From contig NZ_JACHIH010000008.1 in NCBI RefSeq assembly GCF_014203125.1, positions 62,001 through 126,000 on the forward strand: a DNA stretch of 64,000 bases. The letters are read 5' to 3'. Shown piece after piece: positions 56,818 through 64,000 of the stretch (positions within the stretch are counted from its first letter, which is position 1; the number at the start of each line of letters is the position of its first letter). This DNA is from Rhodopseudomonas rhenobacensis (GTDB lineage Bacteria > Pseudomonadota > Alphaproteobacteria > Rhizobiales > Xanthobacteraceae). Made by a program: the position numbers and the translations under genes. Below the pieces are notes generated by a model. That model saw only the letters and a program-made list of their open reading frames with translations. It searched no databases and was not told where the DNA came from.

Positions 56818-58407
56818 ATGACCGCACCCAAAGTCCTCATTTCCGACGCCCTGTCCCCCGCCGCCGTGCAGATCTTCAAGGATCGCGGCATCGACGTCGA
56901 CTTCCAGCCGGCGCTCGGCAAGGACAAAGAGAAGCTCGCCGAGATCATCGGCAATTATGACGGCCTCGCCATCCGCTCGGCCACCAAGGCCACCGCGAAG
57001 ATCCTGGAGAAGGCCACCCGGCTGAAGGTGATCGGCCGCGCCGGCATCGGCGTCGATAACGTCGAGATCCCCGCCGCCACGGCGAAGGGCATCATCGTGA
57101 TGAACACGCCGTTCGGCAATTCGATCACCACCGCCGAGCACGCGATTACCTTGATGTTGTCGCTGGCCCGCGAGATCCCGGCGGCCGACGCCTCGACCCA
57201 GGCCGGCAAGTGGGAGAAGAACCGCTTCATGGGCGTCGAGATCACCGCCAAGACGCTCGGTGTGATCGGCTGCGGCAACATCGGCTCGATCGTCGCCGAC
57301 CGCGCGCTCGGCCTGAAGATGAAGGTGATCGCGTTCGATCCGTTCCTGTCGCCGGAGCGCGCCAAGGACCTCGGCGTCGAGAAGGTCGAGCTTGAGGACC
57401 TGTTCAAGCGCGCCGACTTCATCACGCTGCACACCCCGCTCACCGACAAGACCAAGAACATCATCGACGCCGCCGCCATTGCGAAGATGAAGAAGGGCGT
57501 GCGCATCATCAACTGCGCCCGCGGCGGTCTGGTCGACGAGCAGGCGCTGGTCGATGCTTTGAACTCCAAGCAGGTCGCCGGCGCCGCCTTCGACGTGTTC
57601 GTCGAGGAGCCCGCCACCAAGAACGTGCTGTTCGGCCACCCCAACGTGATCTGCACCCCGCATCTCGGCGCCTCCACCACCGAAGCCCAGGAGAACGTCG
57701 CGCTGCAGGTCGCAGAGCAAATGTCCGACTATCTGTTGACCGGCGCGATCTCCAACGCGGTCAACTTCCCCTCGATCACCGCGGAAGAAGCCCCGAAGCT
57801 GAAGCCGTTCATCGAGCTCGCCGAAAAGCTCGGCTCGTTCGCCGGCCAACTCACCGAGAGCGGCATCTCCAAGGTGACCATCACCTATGAGGGCGCGGTG
57901 GCCGAGATGAAGATCAAGGCGCTGACCTCGGCGGCGCTCTCCGGCCTGCTGCGGCCGATGCTCGGCGATGTCAACGTGGTGTCCGCCCCGGTCGTCGCCA
58001 AGGAGCGCGGCATGGTGGTCGACGAGGTGGTTCGCGCCGCCGAGAGCGACTACGAGAGCCTGATCACCGTCACCGTCACCACCGCCGACATGAAGCGCTC
58101 GGTGTCCGGCACGGTGTTCGCCGACGGCCATCCGCGGCTGGTCGACATCAAGGGCATCCGGGTCGACGCCGAATTCGGCAAGTCGATGATCTACGTCACC
58201 AACGAGGACAAGCCGGGCTTCATCGGCAAGTTCGCGAGCCTGTTGGGCGACGCCAAGATCAACATCGCCACCTTCAATCTCGGCCGTCACGCCCAAGGCG
58301 GCGACGCCATCGCGCTGGTCGAAGTCGACGGCGCGGTGCCGGCCGAAGTGATCGCCAAGGTGCAGGCGCTGCCGCAGGTCAAGCAGGCCAAAGCGCTGGT
58401 GTTCTAA
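56818..58407 (+). CDS. serA: D-3-phosphoglycerate dehydrogenase
   Basis: Enzyme of 529 residues oxidising 3-phosphoglycerate to 3-phosphohydroxypyruvate, the first step of serine synthesis. Residues 1-315 form the catalytic part: RSATKATAKILEKA, IGRAGIGVDNVEIPAATAKG, NAD loop GVIGCGNIGSIVADRA, NCARGGLVDEQAL with the catalytic Arg/Glu region and CTPHLGASTTEAQ with the His. Residues about 320-450 are the ASB (allosteric) domain and 455-529 the ACT domain (VTNEDKPGFIGKFASLLGDA). The long form with ASB is type I as in Mycobacterium; serine feedback is likely by family. A terminator follows. Confidence 0.97.
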   Translation: MTAPKVLISDALSPAAVQIFKDRGIDVDFQPALGKDKEKLAEIIGNYDGLAIRSATKATAKILEKATRLKVIGRAGIGVDNVEIPAATAKGIIVMNTPFGNSITTAEHAITLMLSLAREIPAADASTQAGKWEKNRFMGVEITAKTLGVIGCGNIGSIVADRALGLKMKVIAFDPFLSPERAKDLGVEKVELEDLFKRADFITLHTPLTDKTKNIIDAAAIAKMKKGVRIINCARGGLVDEQALVDALNSKQVAGAAFDVFVEEPATKNVLFGHPNVICTPHLGASTTEAQENVALQVAEQMSDYLLTGAISNAVNFPSITAEEAPKLKPFIELAEKLGSFAGQLTESGISKVTITYEGAVAEMKIKALTSAALSGLLRPMLGDVNVVSAPVVAKERGMVVDEVVRAAESDYESLITVTVTTADMKRSVSGTVFADGHPRLVDIKGIRVDAEFGKSMIYVTNEDKPGFIGKFASLLGDAKINIATFNLGRHAQGGDAIALVEVDGAVPAEVIAKVQALPQVKQAKALVF

Positions 58408-58451
58408 CCAACCGTGACCTCGCGCTGGTGTTTCCAGCGCGCGTCAATGAC

Positions 58452-58485
58452 AAGCCCCTTCCCCATCGCGGGGGAGGGGCTTTTT
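58452..58485 (+). terminator. Rho-independent terminator after serA
   Basis: AAGCCCCTTCCCC, an ATCGC loop and GGGGGAGGGGCTT form a 13-bp stem (one T-G pair), followed by TTT. It lies 44 bases after the stop. Confidence 0.92.
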
Positions 58486-58505
58486 GTTGCGCGGGTGGCT
58501 CGCGC

Positions 58506-59861
58506 TTACTTCGCCTTCAGGAAATCCCCGACCTCGAGCAGCACGAACTCGTTGTCGTCGGCCTTGTTGGGATCGCGGCTGGAGGAGAACGGCAGGTTGT
58601 TGTCGTTGCCGACGATGATGTGGGTGTCGTCGACCTTGTCGACGTTCTCGATGGTGAAGAACGGGAAGGTCAAGACGCCGTCGTTCAGCGGCTTCCGCGC
58701 CTTGTGGTTGGGGTCGCGGATCTTCATCAGGTCGATATAGCCGACCTTGCGCACCGGCTTGCCGACATTGGCGTCGGAGAGTTCGATCTTCACCACGCGC
58801 TTGAACTTGGCGAGATCCGCGAAGCAATCGCTGCCGCGCTGTCCCTCGGCGCAGGCCTTGTCCTTGGTGCCTTCGCCGTTGTCGCGCTCGATGATCAGGC
58901 CGTGGGTGGCGTCGATCATGTTGAAGTCGCCGATCGCGTTGCCGGTCTGCTCGAACACGTATTGCCAGGAGCGGCCGGTGAATTTCTCCGCGGCGACGTC
59001 GAATTCGAGAATCCGCGAGGCTTCCACGCCGTCGACCTTTTCCCAGTCCTTCTTGTCGGCGTCCCACAACGGGCCTTCCAGCAGGCCATAGAGAAACTTG
59101 CCGTCCTTCGAGGCGGCGAAGCCCTCGTAGCCCTTGGAGCGGCGCAGATTGACGCCGGTGTAGCTGGCGCCCGGCGCGCCCGGCGACTGCACCGACCAAT
59201 GGTCGGGCGATTTCACCGGCTTGCCGTCGGCCAGCGTCTCGAACACCGCCAGCACCTTGCCGGTCTTGTCGGTCTTCAGGATGTAGGGGCCGAACTCGTC
59301 GCCGATCCAGAAATTGTCGCCGATGATCTGGAAGCCCTCGGTGTCGAAATCAGCACCTGTCAGATAGCGCTTGGCGGTGTCCTCGTGGACGATGCGGAAC
59401 GGCACCTTCTTGTCGGGGTCGTGCAGGAAGATGGTTTCCTGCCGCTCGATCTTGCCGCTCGCCCAGTCGATCTTGTGGCGGTTGAGATACAGCATCGAAT
59501 CCGCCGAATTGTAGCGCGAGCCCATGCCGTTGTCGGTCAGCACCCAGAACGAGCCGTCGGGCATCAGCTTGATGCCGGAATGGCCCTGCAGCGGCTGGCC
59601 CTTGAACGGCAGCGACACCCCGGTCGGCCGCTCGTAGGACTTGCCCATCACCGAGCCCAGCGCGTCGACGCGCTTGCCGGTGGTGTATTTGCCGGAGGTC
59701 TTGAGGTCCTCGGGCGCGTCCTTCGGCGCGTCGATGAAGCTCTGCGCCGGCAGCACGGCGTGGCCGGCCAGCGTCGCCGGGAATTCGCCTTCGGTTTGTG
59801 CTGCGGCGGCGGTGACGCCGAGCACCAGAGCGGCGACGGAACAGAGCAGGTGGGCGCGCAT
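58506..59861 (-). CDS. Secreted esterase-like protein of the phytase-like family
   Basis: 451 residues with a signal peptide (MRAHLLCSVAALVLGVTAAAA-QT). GHSGIKLMPDGSFWVLTDNGMGSRYNSADSML is the 'esterase-like activity of phytase' core, an internal beta-propeller. GADFDTEGFQIIGDNFWIGDEFGPYIL with its acidic ligands and GYEGFAASKDGKFLYGLLEG are further blades. THIIVGNDNNLPFSSSRDPNKADDNEF closes the domain. By family it may act on phosphoesters (glycerophosphodiester or phytate). AGGAGA lies before the ATG at 59861. It is divergent from mbfA. Confidence 0.9.
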   Translation of the reverse strand: MRAHLLCSVAALVLGVTAAAAQTEGEFPATLAGHAVLPAQSFIDAPKDAPEDLKTSGKYTTGKRVDALGSVMGKSYERPTGVSLPFKGQPLQGHSGIKLMPDGSFWVLTDNGMGSRYNSADSMLYLNRHKIDWASGKIERQETIFLHDPDKKVPFRIVHEDTAKRYLTGADFDTEGFQIIGDNFWIGDEFGPYILKTDKTGKVLAVFETLADGKPVKSPDHWSVQSPGAPGASYTGVNLRRSKGYEGFAASKDGKFLYGLLEGPLWDADKKDWEKVDGVEASRILEFDVAAEKFTGRSWQYVFEQTGNAIGDFNMIDATHGLIIERDNGEGTKDKACAEGQRGSDCFADLAKFKRVVKIELSDANVGKPVRKVGYIDLMKIRDPNHKARKPLNDGVLTFPFFTIENVDKVDDTHIIVGNDNNLPFSSSRDPNKADDNEFVLLEVGDFLKAK

Positions 59862-59993
59862 CGAAATTCTCCTGTGATTGATCAGGCCGCCGTTGTGCCG
59901 CTCCGCGATCACAGAAGGCTGACGGTTCGGTGAAACAGCCATGACACCTCGAAGGCGGGCTTTTGACAGCGCCGACCGGCCGGACTAAACGGA

Positions 59994-60008
59994 TTAGAAT
60001 AATTCTAA
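59994..60008. promoter_or_regulatory. Irr-type iron control element (ICE) upstream of mbfA
   Basis: TTAGAATAATTCTAA is a perfect 15-base palindrome (seven-base arms around one A). It is 14 bases before the mbfA start and matches the TTnGAA-n-TTCTAA pattern of Irr-bound ICE boxes in Rhizobiales. Irr is known to repress mbfA at low iron in relatives. Confidence 0.78.
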
Positions 60009-60021
60009 GATTGGACGACCG

Positions 60022-60993
60022 ATGAAGGCCTTTGCGGAACTGACCGAGCGCGAAATTCTCGCCGTGGCGATCGCCGGCGAAGAAGAGGACAGCCGGATCT
60101 ATCTGGCCTTCGCCGAGGACCTCGCCGAGCGCTATCCGGACTCCGCCAAGGTGTTCACCGAGATGGCCGAGCAGGAAAAGGGCCATCGCCACCTGCTGCT
60201 CAAGCTCTACGAGCAGCGCTTCGGCCCCAATCTGCCGCCGATCCGCCGCCAGGACGTCAAGGGCTTCATCCGCCGCCGGCCGATCTGGCTGACCCGCAAC
60301 CTGGCGCTCGACACCATCCGCAAGGAAGCGGAGACCATGGAGTTCGAGGCCGAACGGTTCTACGCCAAGGCCGCCGAGCAGACCACCGACACCGGCGTCC
60401 GCCGGCTGTTGTCCGATCTCGCCGAAATCGAGAAGGGGCACGAGCAACTCGCGGCCAAGTTGTCGGAGACCATCCTCACCGCCGGCGTGCGCGGCGAGGA
60501 GGACAAGACGCGGCGACGGATGTTCGTGCTGCAATACGTTCAGCCCGGTCTCGCCGGCCTGATGGACGGTTCGGTGTCGACGCTGGCGCCGCTGTTCGCC
60601 GCGGCGTTCGCCACCCACCAGAACTGGCAGACCTTCCTGGTCGGGCTTGCCGCCTCGATCGGCGCCGGCATTTCGATGGGCTTCGCCGAAGCCTTGTCGG
60701 ACGACGGCTCGATGACCGGCCGCGGTTCGCCCTGGCTGCGCGGCGGCATCTGCGGCTTGATGACCACGGTCGGCGGGCTCGGCCACACGCTGCCTTATCT
60801 CGTTCCCGACAGCTGGGCCAACGCGTTCTGGATCGCCACCGCGATCGCCGGCTTCGTGGTGTTCATCGAATTGTGGGCGATCGCCTATATCCGCGCCCGC
60901 TACATGGACACCCCGTTCCTGCAGGCGGTGTTCCAGATCGTGCTCGGCGGCGTCATCGTGCTCGCGGTCGGCATCCTGATCGGCGGCGCTTAG
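60022..60993 (+). CDS. mbfA: Membrane-bound ferritin-like iron exporter MbfA (rubrerythrin domain + VIT1/CCC1 domain)
   Basis: 323 residues. Residues 1-155 form a ferritin-like domain with two sets of iron ligands: [18 protein letters not shown] with [15 protein letters not shown], and [17 protein letters not shown] with [12 protein letters not shown]. Residues 170-323 form a VIT1/CCC1-like part with five helices ([41 protein letters not shown]). This fusion is MbfA of Bradyrhizobium and Agrobacterium, an inner-membrane iron exporter giving resistance to iron and peroxide. The Irr-type box upstream implies iron control. It is divergent from the esterase-like gene. Confidence 0.95.
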   Translation: MKAFAELTEREILAVAIAGEEEDSRIYLAFAEDLAERYPDSAKVFTEMAEQEKGHRHLLLKLYEQRFGPNLPPIRRQDVKGFIRRRPIWLTRNLALDTIRKEAETMEFEAERFYAKAAEQTTDTGVRRLLSDLAEIEKGHEQLAAKLSETILTAGVRGEEDKTRRRMFVLQYVQPGLAGLMDGSVSTLAPLFAAAFATHQNWQTFLVGLAASIGAGISMGFAEALSDDGSMTGRGSPWLRGGICGLMTTVGGLGHTLPYLVPDSWANAFWIATAIAGFVVFIELWAIAYIRARYMDTPFLQAVFQIVLGGVIVLAVGILIGGA

Positions 60994-61317
60994 CGGCGGC
61001 CGCCCAGCACGCGGCCCGCCGTCGAACAGTTAAATCGAAGCTGCCGAAGCTACGGCTCTGAGGCCGGTTTGCCGGCGGCTTTGCGGCGCGTGGCGCGTCC
61101 AGTTACTTCCCGTTGATTGCGATAGCGACGCGCAAATGCAACCGGAGGTTCCTGCGTATCATCCACGATGTTCCGTCTTAAGCGTCTGCTAACAGTTCGC
61201 AACCAATATAGGTCAGCTGCCCTGATAGCAATCCAATTGCACCACGTCAGCCAACGACGCGGCAGTGGACGACCGCGAGCCGCCCTGCACATCTCCCTTC
61301 AATCAAAGAGGATACTC
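60994..61317. other. Intergenic region between mbfA and the PAS chemoreceptor gene
   Basis: 324 bases without a gene. A GGCCGGTTTGCCGGC hairpin lies near 61060-61075. TTAAGCGTCTGCTAA at 61177-61191 resembles a CtrA site but is off in the second half. The chemoreceptor promoter should be in the last 150 bases. Confidence 0.45.
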
Positions 61318-62997
61318 ATGACGTTCTGGCAACGCAGCTCCGACGCGACCAACGCCATGGCCCAGATTGAAGCGCTCGGCCGCTCGCAGGGCATCATCGA
61401 GTTTTCCACCGATGGCAAAGTCCTCACCGCCAACCAGAATTTCCTCACCGCGCTCGGCTACACGCTGGCCGAGATCCAGGGCAAGCCGCACAGCATGTTC
61501 GTCGAGCCGGCGATGCGCGACAGCGCCGGCTATCGCGAGTTCTGGGCGGCGCTCAATCGCGGCGAGTTTCAGGCGGCGGAATACAAGCGCATCGGCAAGG
61601 GCGGCAAGGAAGTCTGGATCCAGGCTTCCTACAATCCGATCCTCGACGATGCCGGCAAGGTGACGAAGGTCATCAAATTCGCGACCGACATCACCGCGCA
61701 AAAGCTGCGCAACATGGAAGCCGCCGGCAAGATCGCGGCGATCCAGCGCGCGCAGGCGGTGATCGAGTTCGATCTCGACGGCACCATCCTCACCGCCAAC
61801 GACAATTTCCTCAAGGCGCTCGGCTACACGCTCGCGGAAATCCAGGGCAAGCACCACAGCATGTTCGTCGAGCCGCAGGAGCGCGGCGGTGCCGGCTATC
61901 GCGAATTCTGGGCCGCGCTCAATCGCGGCGAGTTTCAGGCGGCGGAATACAAGCGGATCGGCAAGGGCGGCAAGGAAGTCTGGATTCTCGCGACCTACAA
62001 TCCGATTCTCGACGACAACGGAAAGCCGCTGAAGGTGGTGAAATTCGCCACCGACGTCACCGCGCAGAAGCTGCGCTTCGCCGACCTCGCCGGCCAGGTC
62101 GAAGCGATCGGCAAGTCCCAGGCGGTGATCGAATTCGCGATGGACGGCACCATTCTCACCGCCAACGACAATTTCCTGCATGCGCTGGGCTACACGCTGT
62201 CCGAGATCAAGGGCCGCCACCATTCGATGTTCGTCAGTCCGAGCGAGCGCGACGGCGCCGCCTATCGCGAATTCTGGGCCGCGCTCAATCGTGGCGAGTT
62301 CCAGGCCGCCGAATACATGCGGCTCGGCAAGGGCGGCCGCGAGGTCTGGATTCAGGCCTCCTACAATCCGATCCTCGATCTCAACGGCAAGCCGTTCAAG
62401 GTCGTCAAATACGCCACCGACACCACCGCGCAGGTGATCGCACGGATGAAGAGCGAGCGGGTCCGCGGCATGATGGAGACGGTGGCGGCGGGCGCCGAAG
62501 AATTGAACGCCTCGGTGCGGGAAATCTCCGAAGCCATGACCAAGTCGAAGGACACTGCGGGTTCTGCGGTCGGCAAGGTCGAGATCGCCGACGGCCAGGC
62601 GCAGCGGCTGACGCTAGCGGCGCAGTCGATGGGCGGCATCGTCGATCTGATCGGCAACATCACCGGCCAGATCAACCTGTTGGCGCTCAACGCCACGATC
62701 GAATCCGCGCGCGCCGGGGAGGCCGGCCGCGGCTTCGCGGTGGTCGCCTCCGAAGTGAAGAGCCTCGCCAATCAGGCCAAGCAGGCCACCGACAGAATCG
62801 GCAGCGAGATCGCCGGCCTGAACGGCATCTCGGTCGACGTTGTCGCGGCGCTGTTGGCCATCAAGGTGGAAATCCAGAACGTCAGCGAATATGTCAGCTC
62901 CACCGCGGCGGCGGTCGAGGAACAAAGCACCGTCACCAACGAAATGTCGTCGAGCATGCAGCGCGCCGCCGCCGAAGCCGCCAGCATCGGCAGCTAG
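61318..62997 (+). CDS. Soluble chemoreceptor with three tandem PAS domains
   Basis: 559 residues without membrane helices. Three PAS domains of exactly 122 residues each (366-base repeats) start near residues 14, 136 and 258; each contains LTAN(Q/D)NFL, ALGYTL(A/S)EI, HSMFV and [15 protein letters not shown]. They end in the PAC-type VxKFATDxTAQKL. The MCP signalling part follows, with [35 protein letters not shown] domains of this AerC type often bind heme or flavin to sense oxygen or redox. There are no CxxCH or obvious His ligands to decide. AGAGGATACTC precedes the ATG at 61318. The MCP tail is short, lacking a methylation pentapeptide. Confidence 0.93.
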   Translation: MTFWQRSSDATNAMAQIEALGRSQGIIEFSTDGKVLTANQNFLTALGYTLAEIQGKPHSMFVEPAMRDSAGYREFWAALNRGEFQAAEYKRIGKGGKEVWIQASYNPILDDAGKVTKVIKFATDITAQKLRNMEAAGKIAAIQRAQAVIEFDLDGTILTANDNFLKALGYTLAEIQGKHHSMFVEPQERGGAGYREFWAALNRGEFQAAEYKRIGKGGKEVWILATYNPILDDNGKPLKVVKFATDVTAQKLRFADLAGQVEAIGKSQAVIEFAMDGTILTANDNFLHALGYTLSEIKGRHHSMFVSPSERDGAAYREFWAALNRGEFQAAEYMRLGKGGREVWIQASYNPILDLNGKPFKVVKYATDTTAQVIARMKSERVRGMMETVAAGAEELNASVREISEAMTKSKDTAGSAVGKVEIADGQAQRLTLAAQSMGGIVDLIGNITGQINLLALNATIESARAGEAGRGFAVVASEVKSLANQAKQATDRIGSEIAGLNGISVDVVAALLAIKVEIQNVSEYVSSTAAAVEEQSTVTNEMSSSMQRAAAEAASIGS

Positions 62998-63138
62998 CAA
63001 CCGCGACCGGGTTGTATCGTTGGAGCGCTTCTAAGAGGAGTTCTATTGGCGCCTGAATTGGTACGCGCGTAAGCACGCCCCCGTCATTGAACTGTCGCGT
63101 CACCTCTGCTGACGAGACGTCAGATCGGGGGACGTGTT

Positions 63139-64000
63139 GTGTCGAAGCATCTTTTTGCATTGGGTTTATCTGTCGCCTCGGGCGCGCTTGCGCTCGGCTT
63201 GATGTCGACCAACGTGTCGGCGCAGCAATCTTCAGCAACAATTGCCGGCGAATCCGCATTGCCGCCGGTGGTGGTGAATTCGCCGAAGCTGCGTCGCGCG
63301 GCACCGGCCGCAACGCGCCGCGTTCGCGCTGCGCCGGCGGCCGCGGCGCGCGCGCCGCAATCGAAGCCGGTGCAGAATTTCGTCGAGAATCCGCGCGGAC
63401 CGATCGTGGGCTACGTCGCCAACCGTTCGATGGTCGGCACCAAAACCAACACCGCGATCAACCAGACGCCGCAATCGGTCTCGGTGATCGGCGCCGAACA
63501 GATCCGCGACCAGCAGCCCGGCAAGCTCGACGAGGTGCTGCGCTACACGCCCGGCATTCTCGGCGGCTACTTCGGCACCGACACCCGCGCCGACTGGTTC
63601 CTGATCCGCGGCTTCCAGGCCAATCCCGACAGCTTCTTCCTCGACGGCCTGCAGCTGTTCTCGACGTCCTATGCGACGTGGAAGATTCCGCCGGCCAATA
63701 TCGAGCGCATCGAGGTGCTGCGCGGCCCCTCCGCGGTGCTGTATGGCGGCAGCAGCCCGGCCGGCCTCGTCAACGTCGTCAGCAAGATGCCGCCGGCGGA
63801 GCCGATCCGCTACATCGAAACCGGGGTCAACAATTACGGCAACCGCTATGTCAGTTTCGACGTCGGCGGCCCGATCGCCACCGCGCCGGGGAACGGACAA
63901 GTGTTGTATCGCGTGGTCGGCCAGGCCAAGGCCGGCGACACCCAGACCGACTACGTCAAGGACGACAGCTATTTCATCGCGCCGTCGCTGACCTGGAAGC
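63139..64000 (+). CDS. TonB-dependent siderophore receptor (partial, 3' end outside window)
   Basis: The first 287 residues are visible. The GTG at 63139 starts a signal peptide (MSKHLFALGLSVASGALALG...NVSA-QQ). An Ala/Arg/Pro-rich linker follows (RAAPAATRRVRAAPAAAAR), then the plug domain: GTKTNTAINQTPQSVSVIGA is the FhuA/FpvA-type front, LDEVLRYTPGILGGYFGTDTR the middle, and RIEVLRGPSAVLYGGSSPAGLVNVVSK the signature end. No TonB-box extension with an N-terminal signalling domain is present. By family it imports a ferric siderophore across the outer membrane. Confidence 0.93.
   Translation, partial: MSKHLFALGLSVASGALALGLMSTNVSAQQSSATIAGESALPPVVVNSPKLRRAAPAATRRVRAAPAAAARAPQSKPVQNFVENPRGPIVGYVANRSMVGTKTNTAINQTPQSVSVIGAEQIRDQQPGKLDEVLRYTPGILGGYFGTDTRADWFLIRGFQANPDSFFLDGLQLFSTSYATWKIPPANIERIEVLRGPSAVLYGGSSPAGLVNVVSKMPPAEPIRYIETGVNNYGNRYVSFDVGGPIATAPGNGQVLYRVVGQAKAGDTQTDYVKDDSYFIAPSLTWK

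Noticed and set aside
61177-61191. CtrA-like TTAA-N7-CTAA upstream of the PAS chemoreceptor
   Set aside because: The second half is not TTAA and the distance to the start is over 120 bases; too weak to call as a site.
61531-62290. Regularly spaced direct repeats that might suggest a CRISPR array
   Set aside because: The 366-base period is the coding repeat of three PAS domains in frame; there are no short repeats with unique spacers.
63035-63060. Irr or Fur-type box before the TonB receptor (TTCTAAGAGGAGTTCTA)
   Set aside because: It is a direct, not inverted, repeat of TTCTA and does not form the ICE palindrome seen before mbfA.

Overview
The window is a 64 kb, GC-rich chromosomal segment that looks like Rhodopseudomonas or a close Nitrobacteraceae (Bradyrhizobium-type) relative. 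The pointers are the protein families (two DUF992 secreted proteins, Omp25-like barrels, MbfA, a LigE-like GST), alphaproteobacterial control signals (a TTAA-N7-TTAA CtrA-type box, an Irr/ICE-type palindrome, a serC-type leader RNA) and several families of palindromic intergenic repeats, including a RIME-like one. I saw no rRNA, tRNA, CRISPR array, phage genes or intact transposase. Both ends cut genes: a livM-type permease on the left and a TonB-dependent receptor on the right.

Layout. 0-3 kb: leftward Liv-type ABC uptake genes (binding protein, LivH, LivM). 3.4-13 kb: envelope sugar genes (UDP-glucuronate decarboxylase, FlaA1/WbpM-type dehydratase, polyprenyl-phosphate sugar-1-P transferase, UDP-glucose dehydrogenase) mixed with hemD-like, purU, a small lipoprotein and a MetE-like protein that lacks its zinc ligands. 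13.2-17.6 kb: an HTH-methyltransferase fusion, metK and ahcY, so the SAM cycle sits together. 17.7-23.4 kb: accessory stretch with three toxin-antitoxin pairs (two with clear operator palindromes), a 5'-truncated chemoreceptor and dispersed repeats. 23.5-26.7 kb: an over-long uvrB with intergenic repeat units inside its reading frame.

28-31 kb: the most novel locus, a B12-type radical SAM enzyme, a 114-residue protein resembling NHLP/Os1348-type RiPP precursors, and a multi-pass membrane protein. 31-43 kb: housekeeping and stress genes (three GSTs, a HAD phosphatase, a fourth toxin-antitoxin pair, aldo/keto reductase, PlsC, PQQ-type sugar dehydrogenase, aspartate aminotransferase) and tandem DUF992 paralogues. 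43.9-55 kb: EF-G-like GTPase, XRE regulator, aroE, a repeat-packed gap with a nested MITE-like element, LldD-type oxidase, glmM, an Fsr-type MFS pump and two outer-membrane barrels. 55-64 kb: serC-serA behind a structured leader, a phytase-like secreted esterase, mbfA behind an Irr-type box, a triple-PAS soluble chemoreceptor and the start of a siderophore receptor.

Functional links. Ugd plus the decarboxylase give UDP-glucose to UDP-glucuronate to UDP-xylose for surface polysaccharide. MetK and AhcY make SAM and remove SAH for the neighbouring methyltransferase. SerC and SerA are consecutive serine-pathway enzymes. MbfA (iron export) and the TonB receptor (iron uptake) lie close together. 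Many gaps hold palindromic repeat units rather than genes.
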